Positions 11,340-23,283 of a DNA stretch of 64,000 nt are shown piece after piece. The stretch is from Larix kaempferi (lineage: Eukaryota; Streptophyta; Pinopsida; Pinales; Pinaceae), in NCBI GenBank assembly GCA_027924585.1, contig BSBM01002082.1:1-64000 (forward strand), read 5' to 3'. The notes under the pieces are model-generated. The model saw nothing but the letters and a program-made list of their open reading frames with translations, was not told the DNA's origin and did no database searches. The translations under genes were made by a program, and so were the position numbers. The stretch's first letter is position 1. Every line of letters starts with the position of its first letter.

Positions 11340-13090
11340 AATATAACTAGAGCTCATGGTTCCACCAACAATGCTCATGGTTCCATAAATAGAGCTCATG
11401 GTTCCACCAATAGTGCTCATAAATAGAGCTCATGGTTCCACCAACAATGCTCATGGTTCCATAAATAGAGCTCATGGTTCCACCAATAGTGCTCATGGTT
11501 CCACCACTAATGTTCATGGTTCCATAACTAGATATCATGGTTCCATAACTAAAGCTCATGGTTCCCACAACAATTATCATGGTTCCATAAATAGAGCTCA
11601 CGGTTCCACCAACAATGCTCATGGTTCCAACAATAATGCTCATGGTTCCATAAATAGAGCTCATGGTTCCACAAACAGTTCTCATGGTTCCACCAATAAT
11701 GCTCATGGTTCCATAAATAGAGCTCATGGTTCCACCAATAGTGCTCATGGTTCCACCAATAATGTTCATGGTTCCATAACTAGATCTCATGGTTCCATAA
11801 CTAAAGCTCATGGTTCCCCCAACAATTCTCATGCTTCCACCAATAATGCTCATGGTTCCACCAATAATGCTCATGGTTCCATAAATAGAGCCCATGGTTC
11901 CATGGATAGTGCTCATGGTTCCCCCAACAATTATCATGGTTCCATAAATAGAGCTCACGGTTTCACCAACAATGCTCATGGTTCCACCAATAATGATCAT
12001 GGTTCCATAAATAGAGCTCATGGTTCCACCAACAATGCTCATGGTTCCACTACTAATGCCCATGGTTCCACCTCTGTTTATGGAACCATGAGTTCTATTT
12101 ATGGAACCATGAACATTGTTGTTGGAACTGTGAGCTCTATTTATGGAATCATGAGCATTGTTGGTGGAACCATGAGCATTGTTGGTGGAACCGTGAACAA
12201 TGTAGGTGGAACCATGTAAAATGCATACAACACCATGTGTAATTAAGGAACCTTGAACGACGTTGGTGGAACCAAGAATATCATAAGCATTTATTGGTGG
12301 ACCGAGACAAGCCATGAACATTGTTGGTGGAACCATGAGCTCTATTTATGAGACCATGAGGATTGTTGGTGGAACCATGAGTGTTGGTGGTGGAACCATG
12401 AGCTCTATTTATGGAACCATGAGCATTGTTGGTGGAACCATGATCAATGTCCATGGAACCATGAGCTCTATTTATGGAACCATGAGCATTATTGGTGGAA
12501 CCATGAGCATTGTTGGTGGAACCATGAGCTTTATTTATGGAACCATGGGAATTTTTGGGGGAAGCATGAGAATTGTTGGGGGGACCATGAGCTTTAGTTA
12601 TGGAACGATGAGATCTAGTTACAGAGCCATGAACATTATTGGTGGAACCATGAGCACTATTGGTGGAACCATGAGCTCTATTTATGGAACCATGAGCATT
12701 ATTGGTGGAACCATGAGCTCTATTTATGGAACTATGAGAATTGTTGGGGGAACCAGTAGCTTTAGTTATAGAATCATGAGCTCTATTTATGCAACCATGA
12801 GCATTATTGGTGGAACCATGAGCATTGTTGGTGGAACCATGAGCTCTATTTATGGAACCATGAGAATTGTTGGGGGAACCATGAGCTTTAGTTATGGAAT
12901 CATGAGCTCTATTTATGGAACCATGAGCATTATTGGTGGAACCATGAGCATTGTTGGTAGAACCATGAGCTTTATTTATGGAACCATGAGAATTGTTGGG
13001 GGAACCATGAGCTGTAGTTATGAACATTGTTGGTGGAACCATGAGCTTTAGTTATGAACATTGTTGGTGGAACCATGAGCATTATTTATG
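11340..13090. repeat. 21-bp minisatellite array 1, with internal orientation switch
   Basis: The monomer is about 21 bp: GGAACCATGAGC followed by a 9-bp variable part such as TCTATTTAT, ATTGTTGGT, ATTATTGGT or TTTAGTTAT. From about 11,340 to 12,070 it runs in reverse (CATGGTTCC...); from about 12,080 to 13,085 it runs forward. A degenerate patch at 12,215-12,310 interrupts the forward arm. The two arms make an imperfect inverted repeat of roughly 0.7 kb per arm with almost no spacer. Because 21 is divisible by 3 and the monomer lacks stops, both strands contain open frames of 245-329 codons encoding heptads like MSSIYGT or AHGSINR. I read these as repeat by-products, not genes. Confidence 0.95.
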
Positions 13091-13352
13091 GAACATATCT
13101 CATTCATGTGGTTGGGATTTTTTGATTCCTATGCATGATAAGACACCAACTAAGTCTACCAATGAACACATGGTTCAATTTGAACCTCTAGTTGGGATGC
13201 CTATCCAGCTCTCTTATGTGCGGAGTTCTATGCTAGTATTTGATATGACACCAGAGGATGTTCATGCAGTATTTGATATGACAGAAGAGGATATAACCCA
13301 AAAATATGTTCTCGCATATAATACCATGGGCATAGAACTCAGACAGACTTAA
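13091..13352 (+). CDS. Unrecognised 3' ORF fragment adjoining array 1
   Basis: An open frame enters from the minisatellite and continues for about 85 codons of non-repetitive, protein-like sequence to a TAA at 13350-13352. Recognisable text includes FEPLVGMPIQLSYVRSSM and an internally repeated FDMTPED / FDMTEED pair. It has no start codon of its own outside the repeat and I recognise no domain. It may be the 3' exon of a captured or truncated gene, or chance. The composition is less A/T-rich than the flanks, which mildly favours real coding ancestry. Confidence 0.3.
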
Positions 13353-13384
13353 TTCAGATTTAAACAAAACATAATTAATGAGGA

Positions 13385-13753
13385 TTCTCACACTGTGAAT
13401 GGAATTCCACGATGGAGAGCATCGCCATGGGCGTTCCGATGATATGTCGGCTTTGCTCTGGAGATCAAATTTTAAACCGAGTTTACATAGTGGAAGTATG
13501 GAAAGTGGGCTTATCGTTCATTGCCAACCGAGACGAGATGGTGGATGCGAGGGAGAATATGGAGGCAGTAGAAAGATTAGTATCGATGGATGACGGATTG
13601 GAGATTAGAAGACGTGCGGTGAGATTGAGGGAGAAGGCGAGAGGCGCAATGAAAGAGGGTCATCCTTTATCAATTTCTATGATCTCTGCAACGACTTCTC
13701 TCCATGACAAGTTGGGAGATTCAGCTGAAGAACCATTCAACGTCATTAATTAA
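13385..13753 (+). pseudogene. UDP-glycosyltransferase (UGT) C-terminal fragment
   Basis: The fragment begins inside the plant PSPG box: CEWNST then MESIAMGVPMIC, GDQILNR and VYIVEVWKVGL, followed by the usual C-terminal helices (MVDARENMEAVERLVSM, RRRAVRLREKAR) and a TAA at 13751-13753. UGTs of this class transfer sugar from UDP-sugars to small molecules in the cytosol. Upstream, the acceptor domain and the first half of the PSPG box are missing, with the preceding DNA giving way to the ORF tail and minisatellite. The normally invariant Gly of HCGWN reads Glu. About 115 codons remain of a usual 450-500. It is a truncated pseudogene. Confidence 0.88.
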
Positions 13754-15194
13754 GCCGAACACTGGCCATCGCCACTTCAAAATCACTTGGCCATTGAACT
13801 TTCTTTTAGTTATTGGAAATTGACCATATCAAGTTACCTTGGGGTATCGGGAGATGCGATTATTTGTCTATAATGATTATTGCTATGAGCTTTAAGTTAA
13901 TATATATTTCTACCATTTTTGCAATGAGTTTCCTGTAAATACTTGGTTTTCCATTCATCTAAAATTTATGCTTTATAATGTATTTGTGCAATGATAAATA
14001 CTTGGTTTTCCATTCATTTAAAATTTATGCTTTATAATGTATTTGTGGTATGTTATATGGACAGTTCTTTGGTGGAGTATAGATATTAAACTAATGGTCG
14101 AATAAACTTATAATTTTATTTATTTACTTTTTAATCATTTTAAACAAATTATAAAGAAAATTAAACAAATTTATTCATTTTTATATGAAATAAAAGAAAA
14201 TGATTGCTAAATAATGTGAAAATTTAATAGACATAAGTTTTCTATTTTAAGTTATTGCAATTATAAATAATTTTTAGTGTTTCAAAGTTTATACAAAATC
14301 TATCTAAATCTTGTAATATATTTTTATTATATGTTATTGATCAAATAGTTAAGGGTTTAACCATGATCAACTATTACTTAATTAGAAGATGATACATGGA
14401 TTTAGATATTTTTATTTTTATTTTTATATTACCTCTTCAAACAATGTGGTTAACACATTATCTCAAATTTTTTGGTTGAATTAAGCATTTTTTTAAGTTT
14501 AAAAAAATTATAAGGTTCATTCTTGATTCCAAATTCTTAGTAATAAAATTTTAGATGTAACACAATAGATGAGAAAACTAGAGATGAATTGTGAAGCATC
14601 ACCATGGTAATAATCTATTACTTTTTGAAAAAAATAAAACTTAATAACTATATTATTTGCATAGATTTTATGCACGAAAATACATCTAGATGTACAACCA
14701 TTTTCTCATGTTGCATTGTTTTTTAGTATGTTTGTCTTATTTACTCATAATGTAGTGTAGAAATTGAGTCAATATTCTTATGGATAGATTGATTTACACT
14801 AGTGTGCTTATGGCTAGATTGATTTACATCTAAAACTATAAATAAAGAATCATTTATAATTAGTAGTTTACAAACTAATTATTGGAAAATATAATTATAT
14901 TTGCAAACAAAAGACTACCTTTGAATGTTGTTGTACCTAACAAATTTCTTTATTAGTGTGATATCATATGTGTAGAAAAAAATTCCTTACTTTGGTTGAT
15001 GGAAATTTTAATGACAATATGCAAGGCAATAGTAAATTTTGTGAATGCTTATGAAAAATACAAACCTTTCATTCCATTTGAAAATCTATTGGGAATGTAC
15101 TAAATTTATGAGTTCTTTGAAAAAACTATAACGCCTTCCATTGCACTCCAATTAAGGGTATGATTGATTAATGGAGTGTCTCTTTGGTGGAAAA
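13754..15194. other. AT-rich unassigned stretch with a 59-bp tandem duplication
   Basis: No gene is visible. Two direct copies of a 59-bp unit (AAATACTTGGTTTTCCATTC... at about 13937 and 13996) lie just downstream of the UGT fragment. Confidence 0.6.
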
Positions 15195-18100
15195 TGTAAC
15201 ATCCCGAAAATCGCTAAAATTTAAAATTTTTTGATATAACCAAATCATAAGGGAAATGCTAACTGCGGAATGAAAGTTATTTAACTAATAGATAATGACA
15301 GCTTCATAAAATTATCATAGTTATTCTAAAACATAAAAAGACAATAGATCATAATTGAAATGTAATAATACAATGTTTGTTTCTTCATATGTAATGGTGC
15401 TAGTAATAATACTGACGATCTGTTTGCATATTTCTGAAGGGGTTCCTACAGGGTGCCCTTGGGTTTACTTAGCTTGATAGCTAAAGCATTGGCCCTTTTC
15501 TTTCGCAGATTTGCAGGTAAGATAATTAAATAATTCAAGTACTTCAATAGGTGTTTTACGTTTCAGCTAGCCATCTCTGTTTTTAAGATAGGTGTGTGTA
15601 CTGTCGTGCATGAAGGTAGCGATGGTAAGAAGTTCCAGCTTTTCTTTATCAACTTGTGCCATTTTATCCTAATGCTTGTAAGTGTAGTTAGAGATATTTT
15701 ACTCTATACCTCTATTGTAAATGATGGTAGAATCGTTGGAATTATAGATTATATTAACAGTATGAAACTGCGACAAGGTTGAACAAGATGTACTTTAGTG
15801 AAAGGTCTTTAGATCTTGATAACAACAACATAAGATGACATCTATGGTTACGACATGGTTGAATCAAAGAATGACCTTGATGAAATGCCACAACCGATTA
15901 TTCTTGAAATCGATATCTTGCAATGTTTAAGTTTGAAGTGCAATTGTATAAAATGTCCGCATTATACTATGATGCATAACTAAAAATTGGCCTTCAAAAC
16001 CTATGTGACATATCGCTAGTACCCTACCTTCTATATGTTCTTGTAATATTGTTCTATTATATCATTGTATGGGTTAGATGTTGGTTTGTTATGCAAATGC
16101 GACATATACCAATTCATTGACAAACCCTATGTATCTAAATGATTTAATGGTTAGGGTTATAATGCATGCGCCTTATGTGAAATAATCTTATCATTGATAT
16201 CAAAATGCATGCTTACTATATGAATGAAAAATATCATTACAATGCCTAGACCTATGTGAACTAAGGCTTGGTATTGGTATTCCATCACGTACTTGTTATA
16301 TGAATATAACATATGGTTTGGATTTGAAATACACATATACTATGCGAATTTAACTTAGCATTTGGAAACGTGTAAATATAACCTGGATACTATGCGGATT
16401 TAAATCATGGTTTGGAACTATAGAATATAGTTATATTGCAGGAATACGATACCGAGATCGTGCTATTGAAAATAAATATGATGCTGACAAGAACTTTAAT
16501 GCCGTTACAGGAATGATATGGCAAGTGATACGAAGGATCAAGCAATTAATGAAAACCTTGTGTCATGATAGTGGATTGTCTCGTTGGCTCAAACCTGTAA
16601 CTGGTTCCACGTGAAGAAGTTGTAGGAATTGTGGGAACCTTGCCGAGCTGTAAGCTCCACCTGGTGATATGGCACTTCCAACTGGGCTTGCTATTAATGA
16701 AGTTATTAATATGTATCTGATCGTATGCTTGTCTTGGGTAATGGCGTGGCTTGGCTGATCAAATCTCGCCCTTTGATCTAGCCTGTCTCGATCATGGAGA
16801 TCTAAAACCCTAAGGCATTCACTATACCGTTGTTGTTTGTTTTTTTTTGCATTCATTTGGAGTTTTGGTTTTGGGAGAGAGGCCAACAGGCCGCTGAGAA
16901 GTCGGGTTCAACCCTTGGTCGATTCTCTGGTGGCTCTGCAACTTCGCATCTTCGAAAATAATGTTGGAAACTTGGTTAAATGTTGCAAGTCTAGAAGTGT
17001 TGGAACCTGTGGATTTCGTTGTGAAATAAGAGAGGGTTTCTCCAGGGTTTGATTTGGTCGTCTGATAAAACGTGATTGTATTATCGTGTCCGTTGCGTTA
17101 GTTGGATGAACTGGAAGCGTGAAGCATTTCATTTGCCTGTTCTATTTGAAGGTAAGCTCGTCTTTGTAAATGTTGATTGTTATATTACAGTTTGGAATTA
17201 TGTAATAATCGTTTGGAACTTGTTATAACCCAGTGATGTTTTATGTGGTAGGTACTGCCTTCGTCGTGGAGTTTATAATGCTTTGGGGTTTGTTGGCAAT
17301 GGATGGCTCACTTCACTTCGGTAAGCCCCGGTGGCATAACCCTCCGTAGGTTCTCCTAGCAGATTATGGCCATCGTTAAACTTGTAACAACTTTGTGTTT
17401 TCTAGAAATCGTGGTCCAATAGTGTTGTTTTGTTTTTATGCCTGTGTTATGGATGCCTCTCGGCTTACAGGGTCGTTGTAAAGAGGTTTAGGTTATTGTA
17501 CATTGTTTTGGATTCTGAGTTGAACTAGGCAATGTAACTTCTGTCATCGAGGGTTTCAAGCTCTGTTGAGTTTTTAATAAGAAAAATATTTATAAGTCTA
17601 TTTTACAGTAGTTGTTTTCGTTTCACCTTTTTGGGCTTGACCCATGAACATAACGTGTGATTCGGTGATTTAAATGTTGAAATGAATTGGTTTCTAGCAG
17701 GTCTCTGCGTTTAACTTTGATGTAATACAATGTGTGGTTTGTAAACTAGGTTTCAATACTTCTTCTACTATCGTTTTCATTTGTGAACTATGAAACTTTG
17801 AAATGTAAAACGATGGAATTTGGGAACCGTGTGATGTATGTTAATTTGATAATTAATGAAATATTTATCTGCTCTTGATTTTGTTGTTTTCAGTTGTGAT
17901 AGAAAGGTGAAAATAACCTGTAATGAAACAATCTTTAAATATTTGTAAAGTATTTGATTTAAATGTGTAACAGTCGACAATTTGGACAGTTCTTGAATAT
18001 TGTATAATGTTTGATTGAAAGGGTATTACCCTGGTCAAATGACCATAACGATGATTGTGATTTGATTTTGATACTAGAATGAAGAAACGAAATGCTAATT

Positions 18101-18720
18101 CTGTGTTACGAGGGTTTGTAAAAGAACTGTTAGGGTTTAGGGTTTCTAAACTGTATGTTGGAAACTTTTGCAGAACTTAAAATAAACTTTATTTTGCTTG
18201 TCTATCTGTATGTTTAGAAAACGATTAAGTAGTGGAAATAACAATGAACTACAGTTAACTTTTGATAGTAAAATATGGAAATAGAAACCCTGAATTTAAT
18301 CTTTGAAATGTCAGATTAGTTCTGTACAATGATGTTATGCAATTTCTGATAATTTATGTATTAGGAATGATTTCAATAATGAGTATAAATCATGGTAACG
18401 TTTTAAATCAGTAATTTTTCTATTTGATGAAATGAAAACAGTACTGTAAAGAATAAAGTAATTAATACTAATTACTAACAGTAGGAAAATTAACAAAAAT
18501 ATACAAAGTTGTTCTTTCCATCATATTGGCAATTTGCCTATCATATCTATCTACCTTAATTTATTCTCTGTACTAGAGTACGATGCCGATCCATTAGCAT
18601 GGGGAAAAATGCAGAGAATATTTTATTCAATCTTTCATAACTGTATTCAGTACTATTCAGAATCTTATTTGACTTAGAAAATAAAATAATTGAGTATGTT
18701 CACTAATATCTTTGAAAACA
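15195..18720 (+). mobile_element. Possible long gypsy-type solo LTR
   Basis: The segment opens with TGTAACATCCCG, a start typical of many plant Ty3/gypsy LTRs. It closes at 18720 with a CA followed by GAAAA, which repeats the GAAAA immediately before 15195. The ~3.5 kb between holds no gene I recognise but has promoter-like and spliced-leader-like text around 16.5-17.5 kb. A CA plus a 5-bp match is expected by chance about once in this distance, so the right end is weak; the left end is more convincing. Confidence 0.35.
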
Positions 18721-19098
18721 GAAAACGTAATTATAACAGATATAAAACTGTTAACAACATAACATTTAGGAAAGATAAGTAGAACCTATAAGTGAAGATA
18801 GGGTCGACAAACACCCAAGGAGGCATGTTCCTCCCAACCTATTCCAGAAAAAGCAGCTCAACTGTTGGCTTCTTGTGAACCCCCCAGCCTAATTACTGAG
18901 CCACTAAGTAGATGGAATCTGTGTAGAAGCAAGGCACTCAAAAATGCCTTCAGCACTCAGCATCAAACTCCTGAACTCAATAGAGTTTGGCAGACTCACA
19001 ACATGAGCAACAAAATAGCATATCCCCTCATCAAATCTCTTGGGTGCAAACACAGCAAAACCCCAAGGTAAATTTCCTCGTCAGAAAAAGTGATGAAC
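18721..19098. other. Unassigned sequence immediately before copia element A
   Basis: One 68-codon open frame is present (from 18865) without recognisable domain. The ends of this stretch and of the sequence after 25637 are the two halves of the copia A insertion site. Confidence 0.4.
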
Positions 19099-19675
19099 TG
19101 TTGGTTGTGGAGCCAGATCTTCTAGTCTCATAGATGATATTGTATCAGTCGTGTTTGTACCCCATTTTTATATGATATGTAGGTGGACTGTACAGTCACC
19201 TCAGCGGGGGGCATCGCCCCCCCACAGGGTTCCAGGGGGGACCATCCCCCCTGGCTGAGGGGTCCGGGGGCAGCGCCCCCGAAGAAAATTTTTGGGGCTG
19301 TTTTCGCCAGCTGTTTTGCGGGCCCATGGTTTTGGGTATCCCGTGGTATTTTCCCATTGTATTTCCCTTATAAAATAAAGACATTGTAATACGGATAGGG
19401 ATGATGATGATGTATTAGGTTTTATGCATTGTAAATATCTCTGAGATCAGGAGAGAGACTGTGAAACAGAGAAGAGGAAGTGTAGCGGTTGTGCTGCAGG
19501 TTGTATCCCTTCACCTTGCTGGACGGTAATAATAATAAGGACTAGCAAATTCAGTGTGGACGTAGCCCAAGTTGGGTGAACCACGATATATCTGTGTCTC
19601 TCTTGTAATGTGTATGTATGATTATATTTGCATTTCTGTTTATTGTTATTGCTCTGCGATCCTATTTTTTTAACA
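19099..19675 (+). repeat. 5' LTR of copia A
   Basis: It runs from TGTTGGTTGTGGAGCC to a terminal TAACA. A GC-rich hairpin cluster lies at about 19203-19290 and a TATA-like TATAAAAT at 19369-19376. A copia U5-type GTGGACGTAGCC...GGTGAACCACG block follows downstream. Confidence 0.97.
19203..19290. promoter_or_regulatory. Three consecutive GC hairpins upstream of the LTR TATA box
   Basis: Stems read by eye: GGGGGGC/GCCCCCC with a 3-nt loop, CCAGGGGGG/CCCCCCTGG with a 5-nt loop, and GGGGGC/GCCCCC with a 3-nt loop. The 3' LTR carries the same block with several substitutions, including one that breaks the first stem. The element is about 80-170 bp 5' of TATAAAAT. A regulatory role is inferred only from position. 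Confidence 0.6.
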
Positions 19676-19676
19676 A

Positions 19677-19690
19677 TTGGTATTAGAGCC
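19677..19690 (+). promoter_or_regulatory. Primer binding site of copia A
   Basis: TTGGTATTAGAGCC lies 1 nt after the LTR end. It corresponds to the plant initiator-methionine tRNA primer site TGGTATCAGAGC with one substitution. Confidence 0.85.
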
Positions 19691-19750
19691 AAAGGTCAAT
19701 TTGGCAGTTAAACCTGCAGGAAGCTAGGGTTTCTGGTTCGAGTGGGAGCA

Positions 19751-21121
19751 ATGGCAGAAGAAGGAAAGTTTAAGGTCGAGAAGTTTAACGGCCAAAACTT
19801 CAGGTTATGGAAGATGCAAATGGAGGACTATCTGTACCAGAAGGATCTATTCCTACCGTTGGGAGGAAAAGCAAAGCAGCCGACGGCTATGAAGGACGAA
19901 GAATGGGAGGTTCTTGACAGAAAGGCTCTGGGAACAATACGGTTGAGCCTGGCTTCATCAGTGGCTTTCAATATCTCAAAAGAAACGACAACAGAGGGTT
20001 TGATTAGCGCATTGGGTAAGCTGTATGAAAAACCCTCGGCCTCCAACAAGGTATTTCTAATGAAGCGTTTATTTAATATGAAGATGTCTGAAGGTGGATC
20101 TGTTACTAATCATTTAAATGAGTTTAATACGGTTACAAATCAGCTAAGTTCTGTAAGTGTGAACTTTGATGATGAGGTTAGGGCTCTTCTAATCTTGTGT
20201 TCATTGCCAGAAAGCTGGAATAGCTTGCTCATGGCTGTAAGTAACTTTATCTCTGGTTCAAACACCTTGAAATTTGATGATGTTATTGGTGTTATTCTTA
20301 GCGAGGAAATGCGAAGAAAAAGCACAGGTGAGACATCAGGTAATGCGTTGACCATGGAGAGTAGGGGAAGACAAAAGGAGAGAGAAAGGAGCCAAGGTAA
20401 TCATGGAAAGTCTAAAACGGGCAGATCTAAGTCCAGATTGGGAAAGATAGAGTGTTGGAACTGTGGAAAGAAAGGACTTCTGAAGAAAGACTGCAAATCT
20501 CTAAAGAAGAAAGGAGATGCACAGAAGGAAACTACCCAGGAAGCAAATGTAGTAGGTGATGTGTTACAAGATGCTTTGATTCTTGCATTAGATAATACTA
20601 GTGATTATTGGGTAGTAGATTCAGGAGCTTCATGTCATGCTACACCCCATAGGAATTACTTTCATGAGTATGTTCCTGGTGACTTTGGACATGTTTTATT
20701 GGGTGATGATGAGCCATGTAAAATTGTTGGAATGGGTAAGGTATGGATAAAAGTTAAGAATGGAACTGATTGGTTGTTGAAAGAAGTTAGGCATATTCCT
20801 ACTATGAAAAGAAATCTGATCTCAACAGGGCAGTTGGGAGATGGCGGCTGTCTATCTATGTTTGGAGAAAAGTGGTGGAAGATCACTAAAGGATCAATGG
20901 TGATAGCAAAAGGAGATAGAGTAGGTACGTTGTATTTATGTCCTCTTAATACTGACCATTCTATCTCTTTAGCTTCCATAGGAACAGATACAGCACTATG
21001 GCATCATAGGCTTGGGCACATGAGTGAGAAGGGGATGCAGATTCTTCACTCAAGGAAGTTGCTACTGGATTTGAAGCAGGTAAGTTTGGAATTCTGTGAA
21101 AACTGTGTTTATGGAAAATAG
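19751..21121 (+). pseudogene. Copia A gag, protease and integrase zinc region
   Basis: The start is ATG at 19751, the first ATG after the primer site in frame with gag. Residues about 5-200 are copia Gag (KFNGQNFRLWKMQMEDYL). A zinc knuckle CWNCGKKGLLKKDC starts near residue 235, where the His of CX2CX4HX4C is replaced by Leu. The protease active site DSGAS is at about residue 290. The GAG-pre-integrase HHCC module (HHRLGHMSEKGM ... CENCVYGK) ends at an in-frame TAG (21119-21121), after which integrase continues in the same frame. In a live element this is one polyprotein that forms the capsid and processes itself in the cytoplasm. The lost His and the stop make this copy defective. Confidence 0.93.
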
Positions 21122-21979
21122 AAGAGAGTCAGATTTCTCAGGGTTGGGAAACAAAAGAAGAATGAAAAATTAGAGCTTGTGCATACAGATGTATGGGGAC
21201 CGGCTCAAGTACAATCTCTTGGTGGCTCTCATTATTATGTTACATTTATTGATGATGAAACTAGAAAACCTTGGGTTTATTGCATTAGACAGAAATCTGA
21301 TGTGTTTGCTACTTTTAAGAAGTGGAAAGCTTTGGTTGAGAATGAGACAGGAAAAAGATTGAAGTGTCTCAGATCTGATAATGGAGGTGAGTACCACGGC
21401 AAGGAGTTTGATAGTTACTGTTCATACCATGGGATTCGTAGAGAGAAGACAGTCCCAGGAACACCACAGGAAAATGGTGTGTCAGAAAGGATGAACAAAA
21501 CGATCATGGAGCGTGCAAGGTGTATGAGACTACATGCAGGGTTTCCCTTACAGTTTTGGGCGGATGCTGTAAATACTGCTGTTTATTTAATAAAAAGAGG
21601 ACCTTCAAGTGCTTTGGATGGTGGTATTCCAGAGGAAGCATGGACAGATAAAAAAGGTAAACTACTCATTTCTGAGAACGTTTGGTTGTGAAGCATTTGT
21701 CCATATTGATAAGGAAAATAGAACAAAGCTTGAAGCTAAATCCAAGAAATGTACCTTTATTGGATATGGGGTTGATGAATTTGGTTATCGTTTATGGGAT
21801 TATGAAAATAACAAAATCATCAGGAGTAGAGATGTGATATTCAATGAAAAGGTCATGTATAAAGATCAGTTGATGTGATATTCAATGAAAAGGTCATGTA
21901 TAAAGATCAGTTGCAGGGAAAGAAACAGGAAAAGGAAAACACAGAGTACATAGCGCTTGATGAAATTAAAGAAAATGAA
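21122..21979 (+). pseudogene. Copia A integrase core, frameshifted
   Basis: The integrase catalytic core is well preserved: HTDVWGP (first Asp), SDNGGEY (second Asp) and the PQENGVSERMNKT segment (Glu). A one-base shift near 21650 moves the frame, after which the C-terminal part continues as TFGCEAFVHIDKENRTKL, KKCTFIGYG and YRLWD. A 39-bp direct duplication (about 21834-21872 and 21873-21911, including GTGATATTCAATGAAAAGG) then breaks the frame again. Pol text continues to DEIKENE at 21979, where the family D solo LTR is inserted. Confidence 0.92.
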
Positions 21980-23283
21980 TGTCGTGCCCACTATATGTCA
22001 GTTAATTAAAACTTAACATGCAGAGTGCTAAACATAAATTATCAACCCGAGGAAGTCTTTTATTTCAAAGCTATCGTGCAAAATATATGCGAGTACAATT
22101 TCTACCTGACGTTGTTATTTATTGGTATGCAATCGAAACTATTTGTAACTAGGTCACACTTGCTTGAAAATAAATCAAACCCAAACCTATTCATGAAATC
22201 ACACTGTAAATCTAATCATACTTCAACAAAATAAACAAGATCTAATTACGTACATCTAGAAGAATTGTTATGTTGGCCAACGATCTACCAAAACGAATTA
22301 ACAGAAAAACACTATAGTAAATCAAATGAACAACACATGGTCTTAATAATAAAATAACTATGATAAATCCAATGCATAAAAGAATTAACAAATAAACAAA
22401 TCTGCAAAATAAAACACTTACAATCAACACTACCAGCATCTGCTCAGGGAAGAGGGCCCTTCCTCCACTGAGCAGATCTGGATCTCCACAATGAAAGTCT
22501 ACAACTCCAGAATTAAGAAACTGCCAGCATGTATTATCATAATGGAAGAATTACAACAGATCTGGATCAAATCCTACATCATAACATTGTGTTATCTCCT
22601 ATCTTGCATCTCCTATCCTGCCTAATCTATCATGCTTAATCTCTATCAATCTATCCCCCTATCAATCTCTTTTCTTAATGAGATTGATTACATATTTATA
22701 CATAAAATTATCTCATGGAAATGAAGAACTGAGCCCCCAGCTTGTGATCTGCAACAGCTGGAACACGGCCGTAACTGTTGGCAACTTTGGAGCCGGCCGC
22801 AACACCAAATCTGGAAAATACCCTCTCGAAGAACCACCTGCATAGCACAAACCGTAGCTTGTTTGGGCGATTACCACGTGAGTCAGGTAAATGAGGATGT
22901 TACGCACAAAACCCATGTCTCAGATTTTTGAGATTCGTTTCCATCTGTCCGCAAATCAAGATGCGAATCAAGGTGTTCTTATGTGGCATGCGTTTTTGGT
23001 TAAGGCTGTAACAGCTGGCTATGAGCGTCCTGTACGTGACAACTCACTCCACAAACCATCATTAGTAAAATTATGCATAATAGTCTTTTAATTCATCAAA
23101 GATAAAAGAAAATAATCACTATTAACCACTTAAAACATCAATGGAAGTAGCAGGCTGTTCAACGCGCAGCTACAACAAATGAATGAAAAATGGAATGATA
23201 AATGAGAAATAATGGTAAGAAAATGGATGAAAGGTATGTCGGTAAGTGATGAAAAATGGACAATTCCAAGGCCCAACAATGAA
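21975..23283 (-). mobile_element. Solo LTR, family D, nested in copia A pol
   Basis: A 1,299-bp segment (21980-23278) begins TGTCGTGCCC and ends GGCCCAACA. It is flanked by the 5-bp duplication ATGAA (21975-21979 and 23279-23283). Removing the segment and one ATGAA would rejoin the pol reading frame exactly, which strongly supports the boundaries. The strand is set to minus because a TATA-like TATAAATA reads on that strand near 22692-22700. No internal coding region is present, so it is a solo LTR or a short non-autonomous element. Blocks such as GCACAAAACCCATGT (22904-22918) recur near 45.84 kb. Confidence 0.9.

Noticed and set aside
11347-13051. Long open frames of 245-329 codons on both strands in array 1
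   Set aside because: They are produced by a stop-free 21-bp unit; both strands are equally open, the peptides are pure heptad repeats and no promoter or non-repetitive domain is present.
11340-13090. CRISPR-like regular repeats
   Set aside because: The units are contiguous tandem monomers without unique spacers, in plant DNA.
19183-19389. Open frames over the GC-rich part of the copia A LTRs (also near 25.15-25.35 kb)
   Set aside because: They fall in the LTR promoter region, occur on both strands and carry no domain.
21972-23203. Alternative 9-bp duplication AAATGAATG flanking the insertion in copia A, suggesting a Mutator-like element
   Set aside because: Those ends show no inverted repeats and leave pol out of frame, whereas TG...CA ends with ATGAA restore the frame exactly.
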